Source: Bacteroidales bacterium (GTDB lineage Bacteria > Bacteroidota > Bacteroidia > Bacteroidales > WCHB1-69). From it: a stretch of 33,038 nt of DNA. The DNA is taken from positions 1 through 33,038 of the forward strand of contig JAFXPL010000103.1 in NCBI GenBank assembly GCA_017527945.1, given 5' to 3'. Under the pieces are notes generated by a model that was not told the origin of the DNA, did not search any database, and saw only the letters and a program-made list of their open reading frames with translations. Numbering within the stretch: the first letter of the stretch is position 1; each line of letters starts with the position of its first letter. Shown one piece after another: positions 6,452 to 15,700 of this stretch. A program made the position numbers and the translations under genes.

Positions 6452-7033
6452 ATGAAAATTTTGTGCTTTACTCTAATCTTTTTAACACTTTCCAACATTG
6501 CCACGTTGGTATTGCTTTTTCATAGCCGGCGCTCGTATCGCAAATTGATGCAGAAGAGTCTCCGCAAGGACGAAGAGTGTAATAATTTAATCGAACCGGT
6601 TGTTTTTGAGCCGGCTGAAGCTGTCGATGAGCATAGCGAAAAGCTGCTCCAGAAGTTGCAAATCTGCATGGAGCAGCACAAGCTTTACTTGCGGCCAGAG
6701 TTAAACATCCAGGATCTGTCAAGGGAGTTGGGCACGAACAAAACCACCCTTTCCCATGTGATTAACACGTATCTGCATCAGAATTTCTCCTCGTTGTTAA
6801 ATAGTTACAGAATCAAGGAATCGTTGAAGCTGCTTGGTGACCCGCAATATTTCCATGAAAAGATGGAAGTGATAGGGGAAATGTGCGGCTATAACAACCG
6901 CCAGGTTTTCCATCAGGCGTTCAAGAAGGAGATGGGCATCACGCCCAACCATTTCCGCAACATCCAGAAAGCGACGGCGCGGGAGGTGCATCGCAACATG
7001 CAAGAGGATAGCGAAAGCATTTTATTGTCATAG
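6452..7033 (+). CDS. Membrane-anchored AraC-family transcription regulator
   Basis: A 193-residue protein with one N-terminal membrane segment (about residues 3-23, then HSRRSYRK facing the cytoplasm), a linker and a C-terminal AraC DNA-binding domain with two helix-turn-helix motifs. The first is near residues 84-105 (LNIQDLSRELGTNKTTLSHV). The second is near 138-169 (EVIGEMCGYNNRQVFHQAF, then KKEMGITPNHFR). There is no ligand-binding or receiver domain, so any signal would come through the membrane or protein contacts. It is divergent from the porin operon with a 151-bp shared upstream region, so control of that operon is plausible but inferred. A near-consensus TATTTTCG at 6439-6446 lies only 5 nt from the ATG, which would imply a very short leader. 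Confidence 0.9.
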   Translation: MKILCFTLIFLTLSNIATLVLLFHSRRSYRKLMQKSLRKDEECNNLIEPVVFEPAEAVDEHSEKLLQKLQICMEQHKLYLRPELNIQDLSRELGTNKTTLSHVINTYLHQNFSSLLNSYRIKESLKLLGDPQYFHEKMEVIGEMCGYNNRQVFHQAFKKEMGITPNHFRNIQKATAREVHRNMQEDSESILLS

Positions 7034-7039
7034 ATGAAA

Positions 7040-7182
7040 AAGGGGAGTACCGCGCTGCTGTTCTGACGGATGAAAACTTAACCATGAAAACAAAATAATT
7101 ACATATAGATGTTAAAAAACACAAAAAAACCATAAAAAGAGCTGAGGGTTGTTTCCATTCAGACAGCATGACGGCTCCCCTT
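7040..7182. repeat. Imperfect inverted repeats bounding a 143-bp AT-rich segment
   Basis: AAGGGGAG at 7040-7047 is inverted at 7175-7182, and similarity continues inward with small gaps (CCG, GCTG, TCTGA, ATG, AAAC, AACC in the same order on both arms). It lies between the convergent AraC gene and the T9SS cargo gene. It could be a small MITE-like unit or a long-range terminator hairpin. There is no coding content. Confidence 0.4.
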
Positions 7183-7197
7183 GTCGTCCATTTGAAA

Positions 7198-7263
7198 AGT
7201 CTAAGTCTAAGTCATAGTCATAGTCCTAAGTCATAGTCATAGTCCTAAGTCATAGTCATAGTT
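7198..7263. repeat. Short tandem repeat, 19-bp period, next to the cargo gene stop
   Basis: AGTCTAA units lead into three copies of the 19-mer AGTCATAGTCATAGTCCTA, the last one partial. Each is built as 6+6+7. The array abuts the stop codon of the minus-strand gene that ends at 7263. Confidence 0.9.
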
Positions 7264-8816
7264 CACCGTATGATCAACGATTTGGAAATTCGGCCGTTGG
7301 GTGTGGTCGCCTTGAGGATGTAGTATCCGGCGGCGATGCCCGACAGGTCAAGGATTTCGCCGTCAGAGACATGTTCCCAATGGCGGACTACAGTTCCGGT
7401 TTCGTTGAAGAGTTGTATCGAGATGGCGTCTTCGCAGAGTGCCCATCGGAAAGAGCTGGATGCCGGGTTGGGGTAGGGGTTTGGCTCTGGGCTGCCCGGA
7501 TCGTCGATGCCGGTGTCATCGTCATTGTTGGCGGTTTCCTGTCGTTTGGTGATGATGATGTTGTTGAGCTGGGTGTTGCCGGAGGTCGCGGTCACCAATT
7601 GCCAGCGAATATGGCGCGTGTTGCTGTCTAACGGCAGTTCCCCGAAATGGCTGAACCCCTCCGTGCTGATGTCCGATTCGTTCAGCGTGGTCACGGTGGA
7701 CCATTGTGTGCCGTCCGCCGACTCGCTCACTAAGAATGTGATACCGCTGTAGGCCGACGGCGTGCCGCCTTTCACGCCTCTCAGATCGAAGGAAAGGGAA
7801 CCCGGCGAGCCGTCGATGTTCGCCAGCAGCCAGGCATTTCCTGCGTTCTTGGCCTCGAATTTGACAGAGCCGTTTGCGTAGGAGGACCCCAGTTTGTTGC
7901 TTCGGAAACCGGGCATGTTCTTGATGTCCGCGTGTGTGGAGTCGCTGTTGCCGGAAATGTCGAAGGGAAGCTCCACCATGGCGCTTGTGTCCATGATGAC
8001 GAACTGCACGGTCATGACATTGCTGTTGTACATGTTGTCGTGCATGGCGAGCGCCTTCAGGGTGCAGGTGGCGTTGACCGTCAGGTTGCCGTTGTACGAA
8101 GGAGACAGCGCATCCGGGGTTGTGCCGTCTAAGGTGTAATGAATGGATGCGCCTGGGGTTTCGCAGGACAGGAATACCTGCTGCGGCTCGTAGAAAGTTC
8201 CGCCGGAGGGGGCGCAAGTGGGGGTCTCTAATGTTTCCAAGACCACTTCATCGCCATCGGTGATGCAGATGTCGTCTAAGCGGTAATCGACGTTGACGAG
8301 ATTGGAGAAGCGGAGGTGCAGGTGCGGATGCGCGGGCACATTCGGGAAGCAGACGCGGTACCAGCCCGAGGTGCCAGTGCCTGTCGGCAGCGTGTCGGCC
8401 ATGGGTAGGTGCACCCAGACGATGCTGTCGGTGGAGAACTCCACCACGAAGTTGCCGCCGTTTTCCGCGGCTGTCTTGCGAAGTCCGCAATAGAGTTTCA
8501 CGGTGGGCCGCGAGGCGGTGGTGTTGAGGCCGGAGATCTGGAACCATTTCACGGTGTCATTGATCATGACGTTTCCGCCGCCCGAAGCCTGTCCGTACCC
8601 GGTTGAGGCGTTCGAGTTGCGCACGTCGCAGGTGCCGTTACCCACGTATAGCACGTTCGTGTTTTGCCAGCCGAGATAGCTCCCTATGGGCGTGTTGGCC
8701 GCGGGAACGCCCATGTTCTCCTCGTAGAGGATCGTCTGGCCGCCTGCTCGCGCGAGACTTCCGCATAATATCAGTGACAGGAGGACTGTCTTAAGTCGTG
8801 TGATTTTCTGTTTCAT
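7263..8816 (-). CDS. Secreted protein with chitobiase-like domain and T9SS type A sorting tail
   Basis: The 517-residue product (from the ATG at 8816) has a signal peptide (MKQKITRLKTVLLSLILCG), a beta-rich region to about residue 200, and a segment of about 70 residues beginning PSGGTFYEPQQVFLS with SIHYTLDGTTPD, characteristic of the chitobiase/beta-hexosaminidase C-terminal domain. A second beta-rich region follows. The C-terminus of about 75 residues (PYPNPASSSF, then IQLFNETG, ends SKSLIIR) fits a Por-secretion type A tail. It should therefore pass the outer membrane by the type IX system and be anchored on the surface or released. No catalytic domain is recognised. An ATG 12 codons upstream at 8852 is rejected because it lies within a few bases of the predicted transcription start. 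It probably stands alone. Confidence 0.88.
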   Translation of the reverse strand: MKQKITRLKTVLLSLILCGSLARAGGQTILYEENMGVPAANTPIGSYLGWQNTNVLYVGNGTCDVRNSNASTGYGQASGGGNVMINDTVKWFQISGLNTTASRPTVKLYCGLRKTAAENGGNFVVEFSTDSIVWVHLPMADTLPTGTGTSGWYRVCFPNVPAHPHLHLRFSNLVNVDYRLDDICITDGDEVVLETLETPTCAPSGGTFYEPQQVFLSCETPGASIHYTLDGTTPDALSPSYNGNLTVNATCTLKALAMHDNMYNSNVMTVQFVIMDTSAMVELPFDISGNSDSTHADIKNMPGFRSNKLGSSYANGSVKFEAKNAGNAWLLANIDGSPGSLSFDLRGVKGGTPSAYSGITFLVSESADGTQWSTVTTLNESDISTEGFSHFGELPLDSNTRHIRWQLVTATSGNTQLNNIIITKRQETANNDDDTGIDDPGSPEPNPYPNPASSSFRWALCEDAISIQLFNETGTVVRHWEHVSDGEILDLSGIAAGYYILKATTPNGRISKSLIIR

Positions 8817-8860
8817 TTCCTTTCGTTTCAAGTTGTACGAATCCATAACCAAAACCTTGG

Positions 8861-8891
8861 CAAATATACAATAATTTTAATCGAATGTCAA
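8861..8891 (-). promoter_or_regulatory. Complete Bacteroidota promoter for the T9SS cargo gene
   Basis: Minus strand: TTG (8889-8891), then exactly 20 nt, then TATATTTG (8861-8868). This matches the TTTG/TAnnTTTG consensus in sequence and spacing. The predicted transcription start near 8854-8857 decides for the ATG at 8816. Confidence 0.8.
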
Positions 8892-9043
8892 TAAAAAATG
8901 AATGTTTTCAAGAAAAATATTTTTATCTTCTTGATACATTGAGAAATAAAAAAATGAAAAAGCTCTAATATTAAGATAAAATTGTTAACATTAGAAATAA
9001 TGTTAAGAATTTTTTCTTAAAAAAAGAGGGACTGCGGTGGGCG

Positions 9044-9925
9044 TTAAAGGACGAAATCGCAGGATTCCGCGCATTTCGCCGCAATTTCGCGCATGAGCCA
9101 CATGGGGGTGGAGGTGGCACCGCAGATGCCGATGCTCGCTGCATCAGACAGGTCGATGTCGCTTAGCTGTTCTGCAGAGGTCAGGAAAAAGCAGTGCGGG
9201 TTGTGTTGTTTGCATATATTATATAGGTATAGCCCGTTGGAGCTTTTTTCGCCCGAAACGAAAAGCACAGTGTCGAAGCGGGTGGCAAAGTCGGCGATTT
9301 GTTTGGCGCGGGAGGCCACTTTCCGGCAGATGGTGTCCGCGTATTCGAAATAGTCGGGGTGACCGGCCAGACGGTAGCGTTCCTTGATTTGCCCGATCAA
9401 CTCGTAGTATTTTTCCACGCTTTGTGTGGTCTGGGAGTATAATTTGGCCGGTCGCGTGAAGTCGATGCGCTTGATGTCCTCGGGGGAAGATAAAACGATG
9501 CCCGAGTTCTCGGTCTGTCCTAAAAGCCCGACGACTTCGGCATGGCCTTTTTTCCCGTAGATCAGGATTTGTTTGCCGGAGGCGTTGTGGTATTCGTCGG
9601 CGATGCGCTTTTGTAGCCGAAGCACTACCGGACAGGTGGCGTCGATGAGGTGGATGCGGTTTTCCAGGGCAGTGCGATAGACTTCCGGCGGTTCTCCGTG
9701 TGCGCGGATAAGCACGGTGGTGTCGTGAAGGCACTCAAACTCTTCATGGGTGATGATGCGCAGTCCGAGCTCCGAGAGCCGCCGCACCTCTTCGTTGTTG
9801 TGGACGATATCGCCTAAACAGAAAAGAGAGCGGTGCTCACGCAGATACTCTTCCGCCGTCTGGATGGCGTTGATGACGCCGAAGCAGAAGCCGGAGTTTT
9901 CGTCGATGACGACTGTGGAGGGCAT
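9044..9925 (-). CDS. ispH: 4-hydroxy-3-methylbut-2-enyl diphosphate reductase IspH
   Basis: Last enzyme of the MEP isoprenoid pathway (EC 1.17.7.4), an iron-sulfur enzyme that turns HMBPP into IPP and DMAPP in the cytoplasm. The 293 residues hold the three cluster cysteines C14 (SGFCFGV), C98 (DATCPVV) and C200 (DTIC), the histidines H42, H76 and H128, the acid-base glutamate E130 in GHAEVVG, TTQ at 166-168 and the substrate loop SSN at 228-230. The segment after C200 (RKVASRAKQ) is less usual than the common ATxxRQ. There is no S1-domain fusion. It starts 2 nt after the ftsY stop, so it is almost surely cotranscribed with ftsY. Confidence 0.95.
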   Translation of the reverse strand: MPSTVVIDENSGFCFGVINAIQTAEEYLREHRSLFCLGDIVHNNEEVRRLSELGLRIITHEEFECLHDTTVLIRAHGEPPEVYRTALENRIHLIDATCPVVLRLQKRIADEYHNASGKQILIYGKKGHAEVVGLLGQTENSGIVLSSPEDIKRIDFTRPAKLYSQTTQSVEKYYELIGQIKERYRLAGHPDYFEYADTICRKVASRAKQIADFATRFDTVLFVSGEKSSNGLYLYNICKQHNPHCFFLTSAEQLSDIDLSDAASIGICGATSTPMWLMREIAAKCAESCDFVL

Positions 9926-9927
9926 GG

Positions 9928-10911
9928 CTACCAGTTGTCTGGGAAGAGGGAATCGACAAATTCCACGCGGTTGAAGATTTGCAGCTGGTGAATTTTTTCG
10001 CCCACGCCGATATATTTGATGGGTACTTGGAACTGGTCGGAGATGCCGATGACCACGCCGCCCTTTGCAGTGCCATCTAACTTGGTGATGGCCAGTGCGT
10101 TGACCTCCGTGGCGGCGGTGAATTGCTTAGCCTGCTCGAAAGCGTTCTGCCCAGTGGAGCCATCGAGGACGAGCAGCACCTCGTGTGGTCCGTCGGGGAC
10201 GAGCTTGCGGATGACGTTCTTGATTTTCACCAGTTCGTTCATGAGGTTGATTTTGTTGTGGAGGCGTCCAGCGGTGTCGATGATGACGATTTGGCTGTGG
10301 TTGGCGATGGCGGACTTGACGGTGTCGTAGGCCACGGCAGCGGGGTCGGAGCCCATCTTCTGGGCCACGATAGGCACGTCGCAGCGGTGCGCCCATTCGG
10401 TGAGTTGGTCGATGGCGGCGGCGCGGAAGGTGTCGGCGGCGCCGAGTGTCACCGAATAGCCGCGTTTCTTGAACTGGTAGGCCAGTTTGCCGATGGTGGT
10501 GGTTTTGCCTACGCCGTTCACGCCCACCACGAGGATGATGTAGGGCACGTCCATCTCCGGAATCACGAAGTCGTTGGCTTTTTCAAGGTCGTTCTCTAAC
10601 AGCAAGCTCGCGATTTCCTCCTTTAAAATCATATTTACCTGGTTGGTTCCCAGGTATTTGTCTTTCGACACGCGCTTCTCGATACGTTCGATGATTTTTA
10701 GGGTGGTCTCCACTCCCACGTCGGAAGTGACGAGCACCTCTTCGAGGTTGTCGAGCACCTCGTCATCCACTTTCGATTTGCCGACGATGCTTTTTGCCAG
10801 TTTCTTGAAGAAGCTCTCCTTGGATTTTTGCAACCCTTCGTTCAACTCCTTTTTTTGCTCCTCGTCAATCTCCTTTTTTTTATCTTTGTTGAAAAATGAA
10901 AAGAATCCCAT
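9928..10911 (-). CDS. ftsY: Signal recognition particle receptor FtsY
   Basis: The GTPase receptor that docks ribosome-SRP complexes at the inner membrane. The 327-residue form begins [20 protein letters not shown], a short acidic/basic A region. The N domain and SRP GTPase follow: G1 [17 protein letters not shown]3 [15 protein letters not shown] and the C-terminal [12 protein letters not shown] with EFVDSLF. A longer frame reaching 11016 is rejected because it would run upstream of the TACCTTTG promoter at 10932-10939 and into the terminator hairpin. The neighbours rpmG and DUF4295 upstream and ispH downstream fit a Bacteroidota housekeeping block. Confidence 0.96.
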   Translation of the reverse strand: MGFFSFFNKDKKKEIDEEQKKELNEGLQKSKESFFKKLAKSIVGKSKVDDEVLDNLEEVLVTSDVGVETTLKIIERIEKRVSKDKYLGTNQVNMILKEEIASLLLENDLEKANDFVIPEMDVPYIILVVGVNGVGKTTTIGKLAYQFKKRGYSVTLGAADTFRAAAIDQLTEWAHRCDVPIVAQKMGSDPAAVAYDTVKSAIANHSQIVIIDTAGRLHNKINLMNELVKIKNVIRKLVPDGPHEVLLVLDGSTGQNAFEQAKQFTAATEVNALAITKLDGTAKGGVVIGISDQFQVPIKYIGVGEKIHQLQIFNRVEFVDSLFPDNW

Positions 10912-10931
10912 AGTGCTATTTTTTACGGCGG

Positions 10932-10939
10932 CAAAGGTA
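10932..10939 (-). promoter_or_regulatory. -7 box for ftsY-ispH
   Basis: TACCTTTG on the minus strand, followed by GCCGCC, 20 nt before the ftsY ATG. No clear TTTG lies at the -33 position. Confidence 0.6.
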
Positions 10940-10993
10940 CATAAAATTCGGATTGTAACGGTCAGGGTGCTTGAAAAAAACAGCTTTAAAACG

Positions 10994-11023
10994 AAAAAAG
11001 GCGGGCAGGCGCCCACCTTTTTT
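10994..11023 (-). terminator. Rho-independent terminator of rpmG-DUF4295
   Basis: An AAAAAAGG/CCTTTTTT outer stem and a GGGC/GCCC inner stem with one C-A mismatch and a four-base loop, ending in a T run on either strand. It lies 19 nt after the DUF4295 stop. Confidence 0.8.
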
Positions 11024-11042
11024 CAACCATGAAAACAAAATA

Positions 11043-11198
11043 TTACTTTTTAGCCAAAAAGTCTTTAACAGCGCTGGATTCCACAATCGCCTCTTTGAAG
11101 GTGTAGGCTCCAGTTTTCGGTGAACGCTCCATTCTCACAACTCTTGTGTAGGTGACGCCACCTTCTCTTTTCAATGATGCAACAACTTTCTTTGCCAT
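11043..11198 (-). CDS. DUF4295 family small basic protein
   Basis: A 51-residue, lysine-rich protein starting MAKKVVASLKREGGVTYTRV and ending VKDFLAKK. This matches the small DUF4295 proteins found next to rpmG and ftsY across Bacteroidota. The function is not established; its place with ribosomal genes suggests a ribosome-associated protein, which is an inference. It follows rpmG after 18 nt and is closed by a strong terminator. Confidence 0.9.
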   Translation of the reverse strand: MAKKVVASLKREGGVTYTRVVRMERSPKTGAYTFKEAIVESSAVKDFLAKK

Positions 11199-11216
11199 CT
11201 CTTCTCAGTTTTTTTG

Positions 11217-11405
11217 TTATTTTACTTCTTTGTGAATTGTCATTTTCTTCAAGTACGGATTGTACTTTTTGAGTTCAAGTCTGTCGGGAGTGTTTTTTCT
11301 GTTCTTCGTCGTGATATATCTGGACATTCCCGGAACTCCGCTTGCCTTTTGCTCTGTGCACTCAAGTATCACTTGCTGACGTGCTTCCTTCGTTTTCTTT
11401 GCCAT
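11217..11405 (-). CDS. rpmG: 50S ribosomal protein L33
   Basis: The 62 residues begin [20 protein letters not shown] and include [20 protein letters not shown] and TIHKEVK, the L33 signature. The two CxxC zinc-ribbon pairs are missing: only one Cys remains, in LECTEQ, and the second pair reads NPYLKK. This is a zinc-independent type of L33. In many Bacteroidota rpmB (L28) lies just upstream, but here the next gene upstream is obgE behind a terminator, so rpmB must be elsewhere. Confidence 0.95.
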   Translation of the reverse strand: MAKKTKEARQQVILECTEQKASGVPGMSRYITTKNRKNTPDRLELKKYNPYLKKMTIHKEVK

Positions 11406-11431
11406 TTCTTTCTCTTGTTATTTTTTCAGCT

Positions 11432-11450
11432 GCAAAAATACACTTTTTTT
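11432..11450 (-). promoter_or_regulatory. Promoter of rpmG (A-tract plus TATTTTTG block)
   Basis: Minus strand AAAAAAAGTGTATTTTTGC, 26 nt before rpmG. The -7 box is TATTTTTG. The same 19-mer occurs at 17815-17833 and 24136-24154. Confidence 0.7.
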
Positions 11451-11481
11451 GAATTGTTTTATTCGTTTTAATATTTTTACG

Positions 11482-11508
11482 AAAAAAAATTATTAACAGC
11501 TGTTAATA
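11482..11508 (-). terminator. Likely terminator of obgE
   Basis: The 18-bp palindrome TATTAACAGCTGTTAATA is followed on the minus strand by a run of eight T. The stem is AT-rich and so weaker than the other terminators here. It lies 17 nt after the obgE stop. Confidence 0.55.
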
Positions 11509-11525
11509 GTATGATGTCCAGTGTT

Positions 11526-12551
11526 TTACGATTGCTCGTCAGGCTGAAGAAGATTCCAGAGACGGTCTTTTAGCTCGGTGAGGTGCCAGTTGGAGACGGA
11601 GGAAATGCAGATGGAGGGTACGGTTTTCGATATTTTCGTCTCCAAAGTGATCGCATCTTTCTCTGAGATGAGGTCGCATTTGGTGATGGCGAGCATCCAT
11701 TTTTTGTCCAAAAGCTCTGGGTTGAACTGCTTGAGTTCGTTCTGCAAGATTTTCAGTTCTTTCTTGATTTGTGTGATGGTTTTCACCTTTCCTTCGTCGT
11801 CGGCTGCGGGGATCATGAACAGCAGGGCGGCGTTGCGTTCGATGTGCCGCAGGAACCGCAGGCCGATGCCTTTGCCTTCGGAGGCGCCTTCGATGATGCC
11901 GGGGATGTCGGCGATGACGAACGACTGGAACTCGCGGTAAGCGACCATGCCGAGGTTCGGTTTCAGGGTGGTGAAGGGGTAGTCGGCGATTTTTGGCCGC
12001 GCGTTGGATAGCTGTGTGATCAGCGTGGATTTGCCAGCGTTCGGGAATCCAACCAGTCCGATGTCTGCCAAAACCTTGAGTTCCAAGGAAATCCACCCTT
12101 CAGTGCCTTCTTCGCCGGGCTGCGCGAAACGGGGCGTTTGATGGGTGGCGTTCTTGAAGTGGACGTTGCCGAGCCCGCCGCGGCCGCCCTTCATGACGAC
12201 CAGCTCCTGCCCGTCCTCAAGCACCTCGCCCACGTATTCGTCTGTGTCCGTAAGGCGGATGATGGTGCCGAGCGGCACCTCGATGTAGGCGTTGTCGCCG
12301 TCTTTGCCAAAGCACTGGTTCTTCTGTCCGTTCCCGCCGTGTTCCGCGAACACGTGCTTGGTGTAGCGCAGGTGCAGCAGGGTCCATAGGTTGCGGTTGC
12401 CGCGCGCGATGATGCTGCCGCCCTTGCCGCCGTCGCCGCCGTCAGGACCTGCCTTCGGGTTGCGCGCCGTCCGTGCCAGGTGTGCCGAACCCGCGCCGCC
12501 GTTGCCTGACCGGCCGAAAATCTTTACGTAGTCTATGAATTGTTCTTCCAT
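11526..12551 (-). CDS. obgE: GTPase Obg/CgtA
   Basis: A ribosome-associated GTPase involved in 50S assembly and stress signalling. The 341 residues comprise the glycine-rich Obg domain (residues 1-160, with NGGAGSAHLAR, GPDGGDGGKGG and GGRGGLGN) and the GTPase domain with G1 GFPNAGKS (168-175), the TT of YPFTTLKPNLG, G3 DIPGIIEGA and a TKCD G4. The C-terminal region is short. The start MEEQFIDYVKI is standard. The predicted mRNA leader is made almost wholly of 7-bp repeats, beginning 4 nt upstream of the ATG and running to 12688. Confidence 0.97.
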   Translation of the reverse strand: MEEQFIDYVKIFGRSGNGGAGSAHLARTARNPKAGPDGGDGGKGGSIIARGNRNLWTLLHLRYTKHVFAEHGGNGQKNQCFGKDGDNAYIEVPLGTIIRLTDTDEYVGEVLEDGQELVVMKGGRGGLGNVHFKNATHQTPRFAQPGEEGTEGWISLELKVLADIGLVGFPNAGKSTLITQLSNARPKIADYPFTTLKPNLGMVAYREFQSFVIADIPGIIEGASEGKGIGLRFLRHIERNAALLFMIPAADDEGKVKTITQIKKELKILQNELKQFNPELLDKKWMLAITKCDLISEKDAITLETKISKTVPSICISSVSNWHLTELKDRLWNLLQPDEQS

Positions 12552-12555
12552 GTTG

Positions 12556-12688
12556 GTTCAAAGTTCAAGGTTCAAGGTTCAAAGTTCAAAGTTCAAGGTT
12601 CAAAGTTCAAAGTTCAAAGTTCTTAGTTCTTAGTTCATAGTTCTTAGCTCTTAGCTCTTAGCTCTTAGCTCTTAGCTCTTAGCTCTTG
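12556..12688. repeat. Nineteen-unit heptanucleotide array forming the obgE leader
   Basis: 133 bp is exactly 19 units of 7 bp with no insertion or deletion. On the plus strand nine units are GTTCAAA or GTTCAAG, four are GTTCTTA or GTTCATA, and six are GCTCTTA or GCTCTTG. The order gives zones that change step by step. The predicted obgE transcription start lies just upstream of the array, so the array is probably transcribed. Confidence 0.95.
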
Positions 12689-12698
12689 AAAGTTGCGG

Positions 12699-12706
12699 CA
12701 AAGATA
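12699..12706 (-). promoter_or_regulatory. -7 box for obgE
   Basis: TATCTTTG on the minus strand, followed by GCCGC as at ftsY and nadB. It lies just after the stop of the 1249-residue gene and 147 nt before the obgE ATG, with the heptad array between. Confidence 0.6.
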
Positions 12707-12721
12707 CACATTTTCGTGGAT

Positions 12722-15700
12722 TCAGCGGAGCAGGGTGACGTTTCCTTTCAGTTCCAGTTCGTCGCCGTCTTTGCAGATTCCTTTGAAATAGTAGTCGTAA
12801 GTGCCTCGTTGACACTCTTTTTGCTTGTAGGTGCCGTCCCAGCCGATGGTGTTGTCGTACGTCTCGAACACTTTTTCGCCCCAGCGGTCATAGACGATGA
12901 AGTGGCATTCTTCGAGGATGTCGCTGCGCACGTAGAGTACGTCGTTAAGCCCATCGCCGTTGGGCGTGAAGCTGTTTGGGATGAAGACGAACGGCAAACC
13001 GCACACCACGGGTTGCACTTTGACGGTCACGGTGTCGCTGCGGGAGCATCCGAACGTGTCGGTGACCGTGACGGTGTAGGTCAGTGTGGTGTCGGGAATA
13101 ACGCTTGTGGTCGGGGAATTAGGGTTGTCCATCTGGTGCGAAGGAGTCCATTGGTAAGTGTAATTTCCGTTGTAATTTGTTGCATATAAGGTGGTTTCGT
13201 GGTATGCAATCACTTCGCAGATGTCGCACCACGCCTGGAGCAGTTCCGGGAATGTGCCTTCGCGAACCGTAATGTGTCCGTTGGCGGTGGCCGTACATCC
13301 GAGTGCGTCGGTGAGCGTGACGGTGTAGTTTGTGGAGTGCTGCGGGCTTGCCTGTGGATGAGCGCCTTCGTAGGTGGCCCCGTCGCCTAACAGCCAGTTG
13401 TACTGGTAGGGCGGGATGCCGTCAGCCACGGTCACCCCTAATTCGATGTAGTCTTCGAAGCAAAGCAGGTAGTCGTCGTTGCCGGTTATGGTGGGGATGT
13501 CGATGGTGATATTGAAGGGGAGCGTCTTGGTGCAGAAAGCGGTGGTCACGCGCGCGAAGTAGGTCGTTGAGGTTTCGGGCGACACGGTCAATGAAGGCGT
13601 GTCGGTTGCCAGTATATCTTGGAAATCAGAATTTTCCGCCCATTCGATGTGATAGGTGTCCGTGGCGTTGACATTTACGGAGAGTGTGGCTTCACCGCCG
13701 TGGCAGATGGTGGTGTCGCCGGAGGTTTGTGCGTCCAATGAATGGATGGCGACCTGTTGGGTGAGCGTGTCTGTGCATCCTGCGGTAGCGGCAATAAGGG
13801 TGTAGGTGGTCGGTTGCTCCGGCATAGCGATGGGGTTGGAAATGGACGGGTTGCTCAGCGATTCCGCCGGACTCCATTGGTAGGTGACGCCCACAGACGG
13901 GGGAAGTCCCAATTCCGCAAAATCCCCTTCGCAGATGTTGACCGTAGGAAGGGTGGCGGTGGTGTTGGCGAGGACCAGGATGCGTTTTTTCAGCGTATCG
14001 GCCAGATTGCAGCTGCCTAAGTCCTGCACCACGAGCGTCACTTCGTAATAGCCGGTGTTCTGGAAGAGGTGGAACGGCTCCCATTGGTGGGAGGTGGTGC
14101 CGTCGCCGAAATCCCAGGTGATGGCGGTTTGGCTGCTGATCGTCTGGGAGTAGTTGTCGAAGAAGACGGTGTCGGGCAGGCATACCACATTGGGCATGAG
14201 GAAGTCCGCGACGACCACGGGCATGTTGAAGTCGATTTTGATGGCACCGAGGTTGCAGTTGGAACTGCCGTTTTGGGTGGCGTGGACACCGGGCGTAGTC
14301 GGGAAGGAACTTTGCCCGCCGCAGCCTGCGCACACGGCCTGGTAGATTCGTCCGTGGTTGTCGAAGCGGCTGGTGCCTCCATCGACATGCTCCCGGGCGT
14401 TGCCGGCGGCTCCTCCGAAGTAGGTGGCATACAATAAGTTGGAGGCATCATCACTGAGAGCCATGAAGTAGAAGTCGCTACCGTCAGTGGCAGGCTGGAA
14501 GGCATCGCCGGTGATGGGAAGCCCCGTTGTGCCGCCGAAACCGTTCAGTTGCAACGACCCCCAGCCCGAGAGATAAATGTTGTTGCAGTAATCGACCATC
14601 AGTGCGGTGGGTGAGATGTCGGGGCCTCCGTTCCCGCTTCCGAATGCGGTGGACCAGACGGCCGTTGTCAGGTTCGGCGACAGTTTGGTCAGGAACTGCC
14701 CGCCGCCGGGGATGTAGTAGGTCGCGTTGTGGACCCATTGCAGACTGTCGGCCGAAGTTTGTCCCAAAATATGCGGCAGGCTGGAGTTGTCCCCCTTGAT
14801 CAGGTAGGCTTGATCGTAGCCTACTTTTCCCAAGAAGGTGCTGTGCATCAATAGGTTCCCGTTGGCGGAGAGCTGCGCCACGAACCCGTCGGCCTCGGTG
14901 CCGGTGTCGGCGTGTGCACTCTGGTACGCACCCGCCGTGACGTTCAGGTCGGTGGAAGTGGTGCCACCGCAGAAATAGACGCTCTTGTCGGCCGCCAGGA
15001 ACATGCTGTATCCCGCGTCGTCGCCGGAACCGCCGTAATAACAGCTCCAGATCAAGGAAGAAAGGTCCTGGCTCATTTTGAAAACGCAGACACTTTGTTT
15101 GTCGGAACTATCTGGTTGATAATAGGTTGTCGTTGTAGGGAAGTCTGTGGAAAGAGTGGAGGAAACCACATAGACGTTGCTGTTCTCATCCACGATGATT
15201 TCGCCGCGGTTGTCGTCGGCGTAATTTTTGCGCAACAGGGCGGACGTGTTGAGGCCGTCGTTCTTGCTGCCGCCGATGTAGGTGGAGGCAGGAAGTTGGG
15301 TGCCGTCGGCACTGAGCTTGGCCACGAAAATGTCGGAGCCGTCAAGAAATTTCATGCTGGTGGAGAGGGTGGTCTCCGGACCGCCGTGGAACATGGTGTC
15401 GAAAGCATTTGCGGTCACGGGGAAGTCGGCCGATCCAGTAGTGCCGAGGATATAGAGCTCGTCGTTGTCGTTGACGTGCAAACTGTGTGGGATGTCGGCT
15501 GCGCTGCCGCCGAGGTAAGTGGAGTAGTGCAGGAAGCTGCCGGTGGCATCGAACTTGGAAACGGCCACATCCACCTGGCCGGAGAAATCGATTTGGTAGG
15601 CGCCGAGGGTGACGGGATAACCGGTGTTGAAGGCGATGCCGCCGCCATAGAGGTTGCCGTGGGAGTCGTAGGTGGCGGTGTAGCCCCAATTGTCGGCGGT

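Noticed and set aside
8817..8852. Earlier ATG for the T9SS type A cargo protein
   Set aside because: It lies at the predicted transcription start and would put 12 charged residues before a normal signal peptide.
9003..9020. Palindrome TTAAGAATTTTTTCTTAA as ispH terminator
   Set aside because: The stem is pure AT except one G-C pair per arm, and no T run follows it in the direction of ispH transcription.
10912..11016. N-terminal extension of FtsY
   Set aside because: It would start upstream of the ftsY promoter and inside the terminator of the preceding operon; the internal start MGFFSFF is typical.
7079..11040. Shared 17-mer AACCATGAAAACAAAAT near 7080 and 11025
   Set aside because: A single AT-rich match with no extension on either side; chance is a sufficient explanation.
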